64,000 nt of DNA from Burkholderia sp. L27(2015) (GTDB lineage: Bacteria; Pseudomonadota; Gammaproteobacteria; Burkholderiales; Burkholderiaceae), in contig NZ_LMUX01000027.1 in assembly GCF_009765705.1 (NCBI RefSeq), positions 97,303 to 161,302 of the forward strand, written 5' to 3'. Below the pieces are notes generated by a model, which worked only from the letters and a program-made list of their open reading frames with translations, had not been told where the DNA came from and ran no database searches. Below, piece after piece: positions 1 through 8,513 of the stretch. The position numbers and the translations under genes were made by a program. Each line of letters opens with the position of its first letter. The stretch's first letter is position 1.

Positions 1-2019
1 CTCGAAGGGGCCGTGAGGCAGGCCTTTGGCTGTGCGGGAATGCATCTCGAGATAGGCGGTTTCCAGATGGTCCCGTTTGCGGGCCAAGTCGAACAACGGG
101 AAATCAAGTTGATTGGTCAATAATTTTTGCCGCATCGCCTGCAGCCGTTCCGGGGCGTGCGCCAGCTCCAGCGCGAGTTGTTCATATTGCGCGAGGTTCG
201 TGGTGATCATCTCGGGCAGGCATACGGCATTAAGCAAGCTGGCCGCAACGCGTCCGACGAACGCGTTGCCCAGGCAGGTCAGCACCGGCAGGCCGACCCA
301 CAACGCGTCGCTGGCGGTGGTGTGAGCGTTGACTGGCAAGGTGTCGAGGAACAGGTCGGCGAGCCGGTAGCGTGCCAAGTGGTTGGCTAGCGGCAGCCGC
401 GGCGCAAAAATCAATCGGTCGGGCGAAATGCCACGCGCCTGCGCCTCACGTCGCAGATTGGGCGCAACCGAAGCATTGCCGTCCAGCAGCCAGAGCACGC
501 TGCCTTCGACCTGCGCCAATAAACGCATCCAGACGTCGAAAACAAAGGGCGTCAGTTTATAGGTCTCGTTGAAACAGCAAAACACGAAGCCCGCTTCCGG
601 CAGACCGGCTTGCGCGCGCGTGGGCGTTTCATCGGCAATCTTGCGCTTGGTATCGTTGACTTGATAGGTACCCGGCAAATAAACGATCTTCTCGCTGAAA
701 AAGGCATGATGCTCTTCGGGCACGGTAATCCGGTCGGCGATGAAATAGTCGATGTACGGCGCGCCCATGGTGCAGGGAAAACCGAGGTAGTTGACCTGAA
801 CCGGCGCCGGCCGCGAGGACAGGATATCGGTGCGGCAGTCCCGGGTGTAGCCTTTGAGGTCGACCGCGATGTCGATCTCCAGCTTGCGGATCATTTTCGC
901 GACTTCCACATCGGTATTGCCGGAAACATCGACAAAGTGGTCGAACGCCTGTTCGAGCCGCCGGCGAATCGGGCTGGCGTCATTGGGGCCAAACGAAAAT
1001 GCGACGATTTCAAAACGGCTGCGATCATGGATTTCAAACAACTCGGCCATCAGATAGGCCGTCGCGTGATTGTTGAAATCCGCCGACAGATAGGCGACTC
1101 GCACGCGCGTGTGACCGTAGATCTCGCCTTGCCACAGCACGGGCTCGTGCGGCGGATGGCGTTTCGCCGTGTAAGCGTTTGCGCAGACCAACTGCTCGGC
1201 CGGTGAATCCGATACGGACAAGAACTGCATCGGATTGTCGGCGGCATGGCCGGCCATCAGTTCGGCGGCGATCACTGCGCGGTTGTCGTAGTACGCGCTC
1301 CAATTGCAGCAATAGAGTTGCGAGTTGAAAAGATAACCCGGTACGTAGTCGTAACCGGGCTGGCAATACAACACCGCAGCGAAGGTTTGCGCGGCTTCTT
1401 CGTAGCGGCCCAAGATGCGCAGCGCCTGGCCGCGGTTGTTCAGCGCTTGCGCAAATTTCGGATCGATCGCGATGGCCTTGTTGAAGCACTCGACCGCCTC
1501 GTTCAACAGTTGCCGCCCCACAAAGGCCAGTCCCATGTTGCACCAGGCTTTAACGTGATCCGGCGCGAGTTTGACGACGATTTGATACGCCTCTATCGCA
1601 TCCATGAAGCGGTACATGGTAACCAGCAGGTCGCCACGGTTCTGGTGGGCGTTGATATGGTTGGGATCGAGCGCGGCAGCTTTGAGCAGGGCCTCTAGGG
1701 CTTCGTCATAACGGCGCAGGTTCATCAACGCCTGGCCCAGGTTGGAGTGGGCCGAGGCGTTGTTGGGGTTGATCTTGAGCGCGCGGTTTATTTTCTCGAC
1801 GGCCGCTGCGTGCTCGCCGACCTGTACATCGATTGCACCGAGCAAATTGATCGCGTCGAAGTTCCGCGGCGACGCCTTCAACACAGACTGATATATAGCT
1901 CGCGCTTCCGGCAGCTTGTCTTGTCTATGCAGTTCTATGGCGCGCGCGATCTGTGCTGCGTGCACGCTGGGTACGTCCGTCTGCGAGCGAACGGCTGCTT
2001 TTTGGCTACTTTTTCGCAT
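1..2019 (-). CDS. TPR / O-GlcNAc-transferase-like (SPINDLY, GT41) glycosyltransferase, 3' end outside window
   Basis: About 673 residues are visible from an ATG at 2019, open to the window edge. Residues ~25-235 are tetratricopeptide repeats; the catalytic region follows from ~240. Seen motifs include ADFNNHATAYLM, IDYFIADRITVP, FNETYK (its lysine matches the UDP-contacting lysine of OGT) and HTTASDALWVGLP, all typical of glycosyltransferase family 41. The family moves a sugar, usually GlcNAc, from a nucleotide sugar to Ser/Thr of proteins; bacterial members often modify flagellin or surface proteins. The target here is unknown; a flagellin is a guess. The last visible codons already resemble the family C-terminus, so little is missing. 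It lies 66 bp after a response regulator on the same strand and may share its transcript. Confidence 0.9.
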   Translation of the reverse strand, partial: MRKSSQKAAVRSQTDVPSVHAAQIARAIELHRQDKLPEARAIYQSVLKASPRNFDAINLLGAIDVQVGEHAAAVEKINRALKINPNNASAHSNLGQALMNLRRYDEALEALLKAAALDPNHINAHQNRGDLLVTMYRFMDAIEAYQIVVKLAPDHVKAWCNMGLAFVGRQLLNEAVECFNKAIAIDPKFAQALNNRGQALRILGRYEEAAQTFAAVLYCQPGYDYVPGYLFNSQLYCCNWSAYYDNRAVIAAELMAGHAADNPMQFLSVSDSPAEQLVCANAYTAKRHPPHEPVLWQGEIYGHTRVRVAYLSADFNNHATAYLMAELFEIHDRSRFEIVAFSFGPNDASPIRRRLEQAFDHFVDVSGNTDVEVAKMIRKLEIDIAVDLKGYTRDCRTDILSSRPAPVQVNYLGFPCTMGAPYIDYFIADRITVPEEHHAFFSEKIVYLPGTYQVNDTKRKIADETPTRAQAGLPEAGFVFCCFNETYKLTPFVFDVWMRLLAQVEGSVLWLLDGNASVAPNLRREAQARGISPDRLIFAPRLPLANHLARYRLADLFLDTLPVNAHTTASDALWVGLPVLTCLGNAFVGRVAASLLNAVCLPEMITTNLAQYEQLALELAHAPERLQAMRQKLLTNQLDFPLFDLARKRDHLETAYLEMHSRTAKGLPHGPFE

Positions 2020-2085
2020 ATATATAGTGTGTGGGTGCGGTACGGAAAGATTGACGGGGTATGGCGGCCGAATAGCAACGGGAGC

Positions 2086-2736
2086 TTACCGCTCCATCTC
2101 GTCATTCACCAGATGGTGATTCATGACGTAATAAGTGAGCTGCGCATTGTTTTCGAGCTCCATCTTTTCGAGCAGGCGCGAGCGGTACACGCTGATGGTC
2201 TTGACCGAAAGCGAGAGCGTCTTGGCGATATCGGTCAGGCGTTTGCCCGAGCCCAGCATGCAAAGCGTCTGGTATTCGCGATCCGATAGCTTTTCGTGCG
2301 GAAGCTGGTCGCTGTCCAGCGAAATGTAGTCGGCGAGTGCCTCGGCCATTTTCGGGCTGACATAACGGCGCCCGGCCGCAACTTGCTGGACTGCGCTGGT
2401 CATTTGAGCGGTATTCGCCGTTTTGGATAGGTATCCGGCTGCGCCTGCCTTGAGTGCGCGCACCGCGAACTGGTCTTCGCGATACATGCTGAACATCAGC
2501 ACCGGGAGCCGCGGCGCCTTGCGGCGCAGGCGTTTGAGCACTTCTATGCCATTCATGTCGGGTAGCGAGATGTCGAGCAGCACCACGTCCCAATCGGCAC
2601 GATCGGCTTGAGACAGCGCATCCGCGCCGCTTTCGGCTTCACTCACGGTGTCGGCTACCCCGAGGTCGAGCAGCAGCTGTTTAACGCCTTGCCGAACGAT
2701 CGCATGGTCGTCGACAAGCAAAATTTTAAGCGCCAT
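2086..2736 (-). CDS. NarL/LuxR-family response regulator
   Basis: A 216-residue two-component response regulator. The receiver domain (residues 1-~120) shows the acidic pair D9-D10, the phospho-acceptor D55 in LLDISLP and the conserved lysine in GYLSKT. A LuxR-type helix-turn-helix fills residues ~150-212 (LSDREYQTLCML, LSLSVKTISVYRSRLLEKM). The length is normal for the NarL family. It starts 9 bp after the stop of the histidine kinase gene, so the pair is almost certainly co-transcribed and translationally coupled. It presumably activates or represses promoters after phosphorylation by that kinase; its targets are not visible, though the glycosyltransferase just downstream is a candidate passenger or target. 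Confidence 0.95.
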   Translation of the reverse strand: MALKILLVDDHAIVRQGVKQLLLDLGVADTVSEAESGADALSQADRADWDVVLLDISLPDMNGIEVLKRLRRKAPRLPVLMFSMYREDQFAVRALKAGAAGYLSKTANTAQMTSAVQQVAAGRRYVSPKMAEALADYISLDSDQLPHEKLSDREYQTLCMLGSGKRLTDIAKTLSLSVKTISVYRSRLLEKMELENNAQLTYYVMNHHLVNDEMER

Positions 2737-2745
2737 GAAGGAATG

Positions 2746-3471
2746 TCACGCCTGAGGCTGAAGCAGCGTTTGCCAAGGCAGGCGCGCGGACACGGTGGTC
2801 GACACACCAGGCTCGGAACTGATCTTCAGGGTTCCCCCTAGATTTCGACAGCGTTCACGCATGCCGTCGATGCCGAAATGCCCGATTCGACTCGGCGTGC
2901 CCACAGCAAAGCCGAGTCCATAGTCGGTCACGGTTACTGTTAACTGACGCAATTCGGTGGAGATGCTCACGTCGATGCGTTCCGATTTAGCGTGTTTGGC
3001 CGAGTTATTGACGGCTTCCTGGATAATTCTGAACACCGCCGTGGCGGCTTGTGGGTTCAACTGGGTGATGCGTGAATCGGCGGCGCAAACCAGGCTGGTA
3101 GCCAACCCCGTTTGGGCTGAAAAGCCGTCCAGCCATTGCCCGAGTGCGGCAATCAAACCGGCCTCGATGATAGGGGAGTGCAAATCGCTGATGACCCGCC
3201 GGCTCGCTTCGCACAGTGCGTCGTACGCTTGCTGGGTGGTGTCGAGCATGGATTGACAGGCTGGATCGGTGAGCGGCAGCCAGGCCTCGAGGCGCGCGAA
3301 AACGTATCGGAATGCGGTCAGATGGGCGCCCAGTTCGTCGTGCAGGTCGCGGGCCAAACGCTCTCGTTCCTGTTCTCGGGCGGCATTTAGCGCGGTTGAC
3401 GACTGTGGGGTGTTGTGCCGCGGCTTCCGGGTGCCTGCAAGGGGCGGCGGCGTAGTATTTTTGTATGTCAT
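2746..3471 (-). CDS. Soluble NarX-type sensor histidine kinase without sensor domain
   Basis: A 241-residue kinase with a HisKA_3 dimerisation domain: RERLARDLHDELGAHLTA holds the phospho-acceptor H44. A HATPase_c domain follows, with the N box around EAVNNSAKHAKSE (~152-164) and glycine-rich ATP-lid segments DYGLGF and GIDGMRERC. No membrane segment, PAS, GAF or HAMP domain is present; only a ~30-residue polar N-terminus precedes the DHp helix. This is much shorter than ordinary sensor kinases, so the input must come from a partner protein or from the short N-terminus. The cognate regulator is the next gene. The ATG at 3471 follows a small palindrome and has no strong ribosome site. Confidence 0.92.
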   Translation of the reverse strand: MTYKNTTPPPLAGTRKPRHNTPQSSTALNAAREQERERLARDLHDELGAHLTAFRYVFARLEAWLPLTDPACQSMLDTTQQAYDALCEASRRVISDLHSPIIEAGLIAALGQWLDGFSAQTGLATSLVCAADSRITQLNPQAATAVFRIIQEAVNNSAKHAKSERIDVSISTELRQLTVTVTDYGLGFAVGTPSRIGHFGIDGMRERCRNLGGTLKISSEPGVSTTVSARLPWQTLLQPQA

Positions 3472-3713
3472 TAGCCCGAGGCCCGGATCGAACCGGGTGT
3501 CAATTTACTTACTTCTGGCTTGCAAATCGGCTGACACGGTGTAAGAAAAACACCCTGTCAATTTTCAAATTTCAGACCGCGCTTTAAAGAAATCCTTGGC
3601 GATATAAAACCTAGAAAACAGCCCCGGAAAATTCTGCAAGACGCCATGGTATCCCAAAATTATTGAAGATAAATGACGTTCCAGAGGCGTGCGGCGTTTT
3701 CGCGACGAAAATA

Positions 3714-3746
3714 TTCGTTTCATTTCTGTATTAGAAATGAAACGAA
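3714..3746. promoter_or_regulatory. Perfect 14-bp inverted repeat with 5-nt spacer (candidate operator or hairpin)
   Basis: The left arm TTCGTTTCATTTCT and the right arm AGAAATGAAACGAA are exact reverse complements separated by GTATT. No T-run follows on either strand, so it is not a standard terminator. It lies about 240 bp upstream of the kinase-regulator-glycosyltransferase genes and past the end of fpr, which fits an operator for the former. The binding protein is unknown. Confidence 0.6.
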
Positions 3747-3911
3747 ACGCGTAATCGAAGGTAATAAATTCCTACACGCCGAATTGATGCGACGGAAGAG
3801 CGCGCGACGACCGCGCGATGAAGATGCGGGGAGAAGAATAGAGGGGGCGGGCGCAGAAGTGCAAGCGGGGCGAAACGGATGTCGCAACAGTTGCGGATTT
3901 GTCCTCGTCAC

Positions 3912-3940
3912 AAAAAAAGCGACCCGACGGGCCGCTTTTT
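3912..3940 (-). terminator. Rho-independent terminator of fpr (bidirectional shape)
   Basis: On the minus strand the stem gcggccc/gggtcgc with a gtc loop is followed by seven T residues, 26 bp after the fpr stop codon. The plus strand also ends in five T residues. Confidence 0.8.
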
Positions 3941-3965
3941 CGTGTAACACCGGAGAACTCGATTT

Positions 3966-4736
3966 TTAGCCGACGAATGCCTTTTCGACGACGTAATGGC
4001 CCGGTTTGGACTGGCTACCTTCTTCGAACCCGCGCGAGTGCAGCAGTTCACGCGTGTCTTTGAGCATATGCGGGCTGCCGCACAGCATCATCCGGTCGTT
4101 TTCCAGCGAGAAGGGCGGCAGGCCAAGGTCTTCGAACAGCTTGCCGTTCTCGATCAGGTCGGTGATCCGGCCGCGATTGGCAAATTCCTGCCGCGTCACG
4201 GTCGGGTAATAGACCAGTTTCTCGCGAATCAGGTCGCCGATATGTTCGTGGTTCGGCAGCGACTGCGTGATGTATTCCATGTACGCGAGTTCGTCGACAA
4301 AGCGGCACGTGTGCGTCAGGATCACGCGATCGTAACGGTCATACACGTCGGGATCCTTGATCACGCTCATGAACGGCGCCAAACCGGTGCCGGTCGACAG
4401 CAGCCACAGCGTCTTGCCGGGAAGCAGGTTGTCGACCACCAGCGTACCCACCGGCTTTTTGCCGATGTAGACCTGGTCGCCGACCTTCAAGTGCTGCAGG
4501 CGCGAGGTGAGCGGCCCGTCTTGTACCTTGATACTCAAAAACTCGAGGTTTTCCTCGTAGTTGGCGCTTGCCATGCTGTAGGCCCGGATCAGTGGCTTGC
4601 CTTCGACGTCGAGGCCCACCATCGTGAACTGCCCGTTGTCGAAACGAAACGAGGTGTCGCGGGTACAGGTGAAGCTGAACAGAGTATCGGTCCAGTGGTG
4701 GACGGACAAAACGGTTTGCTGGTTCAGGTTGCTCAT
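3966..4736 (-). CDS. fpr: Ferredoxin--NADP+ reductase
   Basis: A 256-residue flavoprotein of the bacterial Fpr type. The FAD-binding RAYS motif is at residues 51-54, the NADP(H) site STGTGLAPFMS lies near 114-124 and LCGSPHML follows near 215. The protein ends in YVVEKAFVG, the C-terminal type of subclass I bacterial Fpr with an aromatic-free end. It passes electrons between NADPH and ferredoxin or flavodoxin and is commonly part of the oxidative stress and iron-sulfur repair response. It is transcribed alone: a terminator follows and the next gene upstream is divergent. The length is normal. No operator for a known regulator could be assigned in the 252-bp divergent region. Confidence 0.95.
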   Translation of the reverse strand: MSNLNQQTVLSVHHWTDTLFSFTCTRDTSFRFDNGQFTMVGLDVEGKPLIRAYSMASANYEENLEFLSIKVQDGPLTSRLQHLKVGDQVYIGKKPVGTLVVDNLLPGKTLWLLSTGTGLAPFMSVIKDPDVYDRYDRVILTHTCRFVDELAYMEYITQSLPNHEHIGDLIREKLVYYPTVTRQEFANRGRITDLIENGKLFEDLGLPPFSLENDRMMLCGSPHMLKDTRELLHSRGFEEGSQSKPGHYVVEKAFVG

Positions 4737-4988
4737 GGCTTGTGGTTGATCGAACAGCGATGGCTAACAAATGCTTAGCCTGGAGTTAAATAAAGCGCAC
4801 AGGACGACACACCACCCTGCTTATGAATCTGGTATTTTACCTCACTGAGAAAAACCGTGCGCAATAGGCCCTGCTGCCGTAAGGTTCTGCCTTGCTTATG
4901 AGGGATCGTGGCGATCGCGCTACGACGAACTCTATACGCGCGCACTTAGCCGATCATTTAACATTTACCTGCTGATTTAGCTCCCCAC

Positions 4989-6908
4989 GTGCCTTCATCT
5001 CCGTCTGCCGCACCGGTTGTCTCGACGCTAGGGTCTGCCTTATTGAGCCAACCCACGAGCCAACTCACTAGCCAACCCGGCCAACCCGGCCAACCCGGCC
5101 AACCCACGAGCCAACCCGCAGGTCAGGTTGTTTCACAAGTCGCCGCATCGCCCGCCGATGGGCTCGCTGCGCGCGAGGCCGCCTGTCTCGCGGCGTTGAG
5201 CGGGCAACCGGATCTGTCCCGGAACTTGCTGCAGCTTGCGGAAATCAGGCTGGAACAGCGGCGTTTCGATGTCGCGGCGGCGCTTGCGCGCGCTTGCCTG
5301 GCACTGCCCGATGACGTTTCGCCGCAGTTCGAGCCGGGCGCTGCGGCCGGCGTGCTCGGCGTGGCGCTAAGCCGAGCCGGCCAGTACGCCCAGGCGGTCG
5401 AAGTTCTGGAGCCTGCGCTCGCACAGAATCCGCAGGCGCTCGCAGTGCGTCTGGCGTTGGCGCGAGCGTTGTTGGTGCAAGATCGGATTGGGGATGCGGG
5501 GGCCTTGTTCGAATCGGCTGTCGATGGACTCGCCGGCGCCGAGGCGCGTTGCGTACACGGGCGCGTATTGTTCGCCGCGAAACAACCGCTTGAAGCGCTG
5601 CGGGCTTTTGAAGCCGCACTTGCGCTCACGCCCGGTTATGGCGAGGCGTTGGTCGGGCGAGGTTTAGCGTTGATGGCGTTGGGACGCTCGGCCAGCGCGT
5701 TGGTCTCTTTAAATGAGGCGGTGACGGCCGCACCCGAGGACCCGGAGCCAGCCAGCGAACTCGGCTTGGCGCTGGGCAGGGTGGGTTTTTTGAACGAAGC
5801 GGTGAAATGGTTCGAGCGGGCGCTCAAGATCGATCGTCACTACGCGCCGGCCTATCGTTATATGGGCAATGCGCTGACCATGATGCGCCTGGACCGCGAA
5901 GCGTTAGTCTGTTTGCGAGAGGCACGGCGCCTGCGCCCCGACTGGAATGAAGCATGGCTGGATGAGGCCGGTTTACTGTTGCGCGCCGGCCGCTTGCAGG
6001 AAGGCTGGCAAGCCTATGAGCGTCGCCAGTCGGCAAGCATGGCGCGACGACTGGCCGGCGACCATTACTGGCTCGGCGACGCCGACCTGACGGATCAGTC
6101 GATTATCTTGATGGCGGAACAGGGGCTGGGGGATACGCTGAACTTTGTCCGCTACGCGCCCCTGATCAAGGCGATGGGTGCGGCTCGGGTCATCGTCGAG
6201 GTGCAGCGCTCGCTATTGCCGTTGATCGAACCGCAGGCGCAAGCATGGGGCGTCGAGGTGATCGGGCGAGGCACGCCGCATCCGCCCACGCAGTGGCAAA
6301 CCCTGCTGCTCAGCCTGCCGCATGCCTATGGGACGAAAGCGTCGACGATACCGAGCGGTGTGCCTTATCTGAGCGTGCCTGCGCTGTATCGCGAAAAATG
6401 GCGCGATGCGTTGGGGCCGCGCCGCGGCATGCGCATCGGTTTGGTGTGCGCAGGCAACCCGCATTATCCCGACGATGCAATCCGCTCGACTCGGCTCGAG
6501 GTGTTCAAACCGCTGCTCGAATTGGCTGGGGTGGAATGGGTGTGGTTGCAGCCGGATATTCGACCCGGAGATCGGGCAACACTGGACGCGTATGCGCAGG
6601 TCAATCGCATCGGCGAGTCCTTTACCGATTTCGCCGATACGGCCGCGGTGGTGGAGCAACTCGATCTGGTGATTTCGGTCGACACCTCGGTCGCTCATCT
6701 GGCGGGTGCGTTGGGCCGGCCGGTGTGGATCCTGATTTCGTTTCTGCCGGACTGGCGTTGGATGCTCGATCGCGAAGATACGCCGTGGTATCCCAGCGCG
6801 ACGCTGTTCCGGCAGCCGGCTTCGGGAGATTGGCCGGGCCTGCTGCAAAACGTACTGACCGCGTTGCAGGCACGGCTGCTTTCTGCTTCGGCGTCGGCGT
6901 CGGCGTAG
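4989..6908 (+). CDS. TPR protein with glycosyltransferase-9-like C-terminal domain
   Basis: A 639-residue protein with a GTG start at 4989 and no clear ribosome site. The first ~45 residues are low-complexity Ser/Pro/Gln/Thr with a PGQ repeat coded by 9-bp units. Tetratricopeptide repeats fill ~75-325. The C-terminal ~310 residues resemble ADP-heptose LPS heptosyltransferase folds: LMAEQGLGDTLNFVRYA, IGLVCAGNP and DLVISVDTSVAHLAGALG, the last being the family sugar-nucleotide signature. Such TPR-GT9 fusions are found near flagellar and surface-glycan loci; the substrate cannot be told. It is the second TPR-glycosyltransferase within 3 kb, divergent from fpr. Its N-terminus and its last codons (Ser-Ala repeats) are made of simple repeats, so the true start could be further in. 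Confidence 0.85.
   Translation: MPSSPSAAPVVSTLGSALLSQPTSQLTSQPGQPGQPGQPTSQPAGQVVSQVAASPADGLAAREAACLAALSGQPDLSRNLLQLAEIRLEQRRFDVAAALARACLALPDDVSPQFEPGAAAGVLGVALSRAGQYAQAVEVLEPALAQNPQALAVRLALARALLVQDRIGDAGALFESAVDGLAGAEARCVHGRVLFAAKQPLEALRAFEAALALTPGYGEALVGRGLALMALGRSASALVSLNEAVTAAPEDPEPASELGLALGRVGFLNEAVKWFERALKIDRHYAPAYRYMGNALTMMRLDREALVCLREARRLRPDWNEAWLDEAGLLLRAGRLQEGWQAYERRQSASMARRLAGDHYWLGDADLTDQSIILMAEQGLGDTLNFVRYAPLIKAMGAARVIVEVQRSLLPLIEPQAQAWGVEVIGRGTPHPPTQWQTLLLSLPHAYGTKASTIPSGVPYLSVPALYREKWRDALGPRRGMRIGLVCAGNPHYPDDAIRSTRLEVFKPLLELAGVEWVWLQPDIRPGDRATLDAYAQVNRIGESFTDFADTAAVVEQLDLVISVDTSVAHLAGALGRPVWILISFLPDWRWMLDREDTPWYPSATLFRQPASGDWPGLLQNVLTALQARLLSASASASA
5072..5106 (+). repeat. 9-bp tandem repeat (ccaacccgg), ~4 copies, in coding sequence
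   Basis: Three exact copies of ccaacccgg and a partial fourth encode Gln-Pro-Gly triplets in the N-terminus of the TPR protein. Nearby variants (ccaacccacgag) extend the pattern. Copy changes would keep the frame. Confidence 0.85.
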
Positions 6909-6932
6909 GACTCGGCATCGGCATCGGCTCGG
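6890..6932. repeat. Hexanucleotide repeat at the end of the TPR gene
   Basis: Copies of ggcgtc and then ggcatc run across the stop codon of the TPR gene (taggac at 6906) into the gap before the phosphodiesterase-like gene. A change in length here would move or keep the stop depending on the site of slippage. Confidence 0.7.
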
Positions 6933-6985
6933 CTTCAGCGTCACCATCGGTATTCCTGCCGCCATCGTCCTTGCCAGCCAGTTGA

Positions 6986-7843
6986 TCAGGGCAGCCGCAG
7001 CCGCGCCATGTAAGGCAAATGATCGGATAGCCAGGCGGTCTTCTGGCTCGGCACCAGCCATTCGACCGGCGTGAGTCCGCGCACCAGCATTTTGTCCAGT
7101 GCCAATGCCGGAGAGAAGGACGGAAACGTACGGGCTTTGCGGCCGAGCGCGGCAGCCACTTCAATCAATCCGATGGTGCCGAATAGCGGTCCCGAATCGT
7201 TACGCCAGTCGTTGAAGTCGCCGGCCAATATTAGCGGCCCGCTGGGGGCTTCGCGCACGATCCACTCCGCGATCCAGTGCATTTGCCGCAGACGCGCTGC
7301 ACGTGTGAGGGCCAAGTGTGCGCATAAGAGCGTGATTTGCTGATCGGCAAATTTGACCGTCGCGACCAACAGGCCGCGCTGTTCGAAGCGATGCGCGGAG
7401 ATATTCCAGCGCCCGCCCAGATCGAGCGGGTGCGGCGACAGTATCGCGTTGCCATGGCGGCGCGAGCGTTTGATGACGGTGTTGCCCAGTGCGAGTTGCA
7501 GTTTGAGCGAGGTCGCGATGTCGGTGGCCTGGCAATTCCATAGCAATTCGCTGGCCGGCACCACCGGTTCTCCGCGAGCGTCGGCGCGCCATGGGGTCGG
7601 TCGTTGCGCTTCGGCTTCTTGCAAAAAATAAGCATTGGCCGGATTCGTGTGCAGCCAGTGGCGCATCGCGCTCCAGGCCTGCAGGCCCAGCGGCGAACGA
7701 CCTTTGTGCAGATTCCAGCTGACCGCGACAAAGTCGCGCGCGTTGTCCTCGGGATCGTGCTTTCGATCATGCTCGGACTCATGCGCTGCCTCATGCATTT
7801 CGTTCTGCGCTTCGTTATGCGGTAGGTTCGGTGGCGACGTCAT
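6986..7843 (-). CDS. Endonuclease/exonuclease/phosphatase (EEP) family hydrolase
   Basis: A 285-residue protein with the full EEP motif set: SWNLHKG with the metal-binding Asn, LQE with the catalytic Glu, GDFNDW with Asp/Asn, and SDHLPYMA with the terminal catalytic His. The family is Mg2+-dependent and includes DNases, phosphodiesterases and phospholipases; the substrate cannot be decided from the sequence. The first ~35 residues are polar and rich in His, Glu and Asp. No signal peptide is seen, so it is probably cytoplasmic. It is 10 bp downstream of the secreted unknown protein at 7854-8468 and may be co-transcribed with it. Confidence 0.88.
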   Translation of the reverse strand: MTSPPNLPHNEAQNEMHEAAHESEHDRKHDPEDNARDFVAVSWNLHKGRSPLGLQAWSAMRHWLHTNPANAYFLQEAEAQRPTPWRADARGEPVVPASELLWNCQATDIATSLKLQLALGNTVIKRSRRHGNAILSPHPLDLGGRWNISAHRFEQRGLLVATVKFADQQITLLCAHLALTRAARLRQMHWIAEWIVREAPSGPLILAGDFNDWRNDSGPLFGTIGLIEVAAALGRKARTFPSFSPALALDKMLVRGLTPVEWLVPSQKTAWLSDHLPYMARLRLP

Positions 7844-7853
7844 CGCTTACACC

Positions 7854-8468
7854 TCATTGAGTTGGCGATGTCGGCGCAGCCAGCATCGCTTTGATGCGAT
7901 AAACGAGCGACGGGTCGTGCTCGATAACAGTCCAGCTCGTCCAACTGCCGTCGGTGCGCACAGTTAGCCCCGGATGGCTGGCCGACACGACTCGCGCCTC
8001 GGGAGGCAAGCTGCAACCGCTTGCGCTTGGATTCGCGACGGGATCTTCGATCATCTCGCGCGTATCGATGGCAAAGGTGATGTCGTCGGCACCCAGGTGT
8101 ATCGGCGAGAGCGTGATCGTGCGCGTCAGCTTGAAGCCGGGTGCGATCGGGTTGCCCGCCGGCGGCGGGCAATTCAACACGTGCTGCACCGTGTGCGATG
8201 CACTCTCGGTACGGGCTTGGCCCAGGCTTGTGACGTCCTTGAACTGATCGACGGTCTGACCTTGCTCGACAACGTCGAGTTCCCATTGAATCGCGTTCTG
8301 GGCTGCGGCGGCCCAAGGCGCGCCGGCCATCAGCAGGGCGCCGATGAACCCGTGCAGCACCGTTTTACCGAACACTGCCCGACGGCACTCAGTTATGGCG
8401 CTGAGATCAGCTATGGCATTGAAAAATGTGACGACCGGATCGTGGCGTCTGGGTCGGTCTATCGTCAT
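7854..8468 (-). CDS. Secreted protein of unknown function
   Basis: The frame gives 204 residues but the likely mature protein is shorter. A hydrophobic stretch VLHGFIGALLMAGAPWAAAA (about 38-57) followed by AQ looks like a Sec signal peptide with AxA-type cleavage. The ATG would leave an unusually long 37-residue leader, so a GTG start close to residue 33 or 38 is possible. The mature part (~145 residues) has two cysteines (NCPPP and GCSLPP) that could form a disulfide and several predicted beta-rich segments (FKLTRTITL, DITFAIDTREM). I do not recognise a family. It lies between the nitroreductase and the EEP hydrolase on the same strand. Confidence 0.7.
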   Translation of the reverse strand: MTIDRPRRHDPVVTFFNAIADLSAITECRRAVFGKTVLHGFIGALLMAGAPWAAAAQNAIQWELDVVEQGQTVDQFKDVTSLGQARTESASHTVQHVLNCPPPAGNPIAPGFKLTRTITLSPIHLGADDITFAIDTREMIEDPVANPSASGCSLPPEARVVSASHPGLTVRTDGSWTSWTVIEHDPSLVYRIKAMLAAPTSPTQ

Positions 8469-8513
8469 GCTGACCTCACGAGGTTGAAAGCCTGTTTTGG
8501 AAAGTCGCGGCTC

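Larger units (their letters stand above)
3472..3965. other. 494-bp intergenic region upstream of the kinase gene
   Basis: No convincing gene was found. The short open frames here have no recognisable family and unnatural composition. The region holds a perfect 14-bp inverted repeat (3714-3746) and the fpr terminator (3912-3940), annotated separately. A small palindrome, cccgg-ttcgat-ccggg, lies at ~3483-3498 directly upstream of the kinase start and could weaken translation there. The middle of the region is AT-richer than its flanks and probably carries the promoter of the kinase-regulator operon. Confidence 0.6.

Noticed and set aside
3475-3500. tRNA fragment upstream of the kinase gene
   Set aside because: It contains ggttcgatcc like a T loop, but the stem does not pair correctly and no other arm exists.
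3673-3969. 98-codon plus-strand frame after fpr
   Set aside because: It runs through the inverted repeat and the fpr terminator and has no ribosome site or family.
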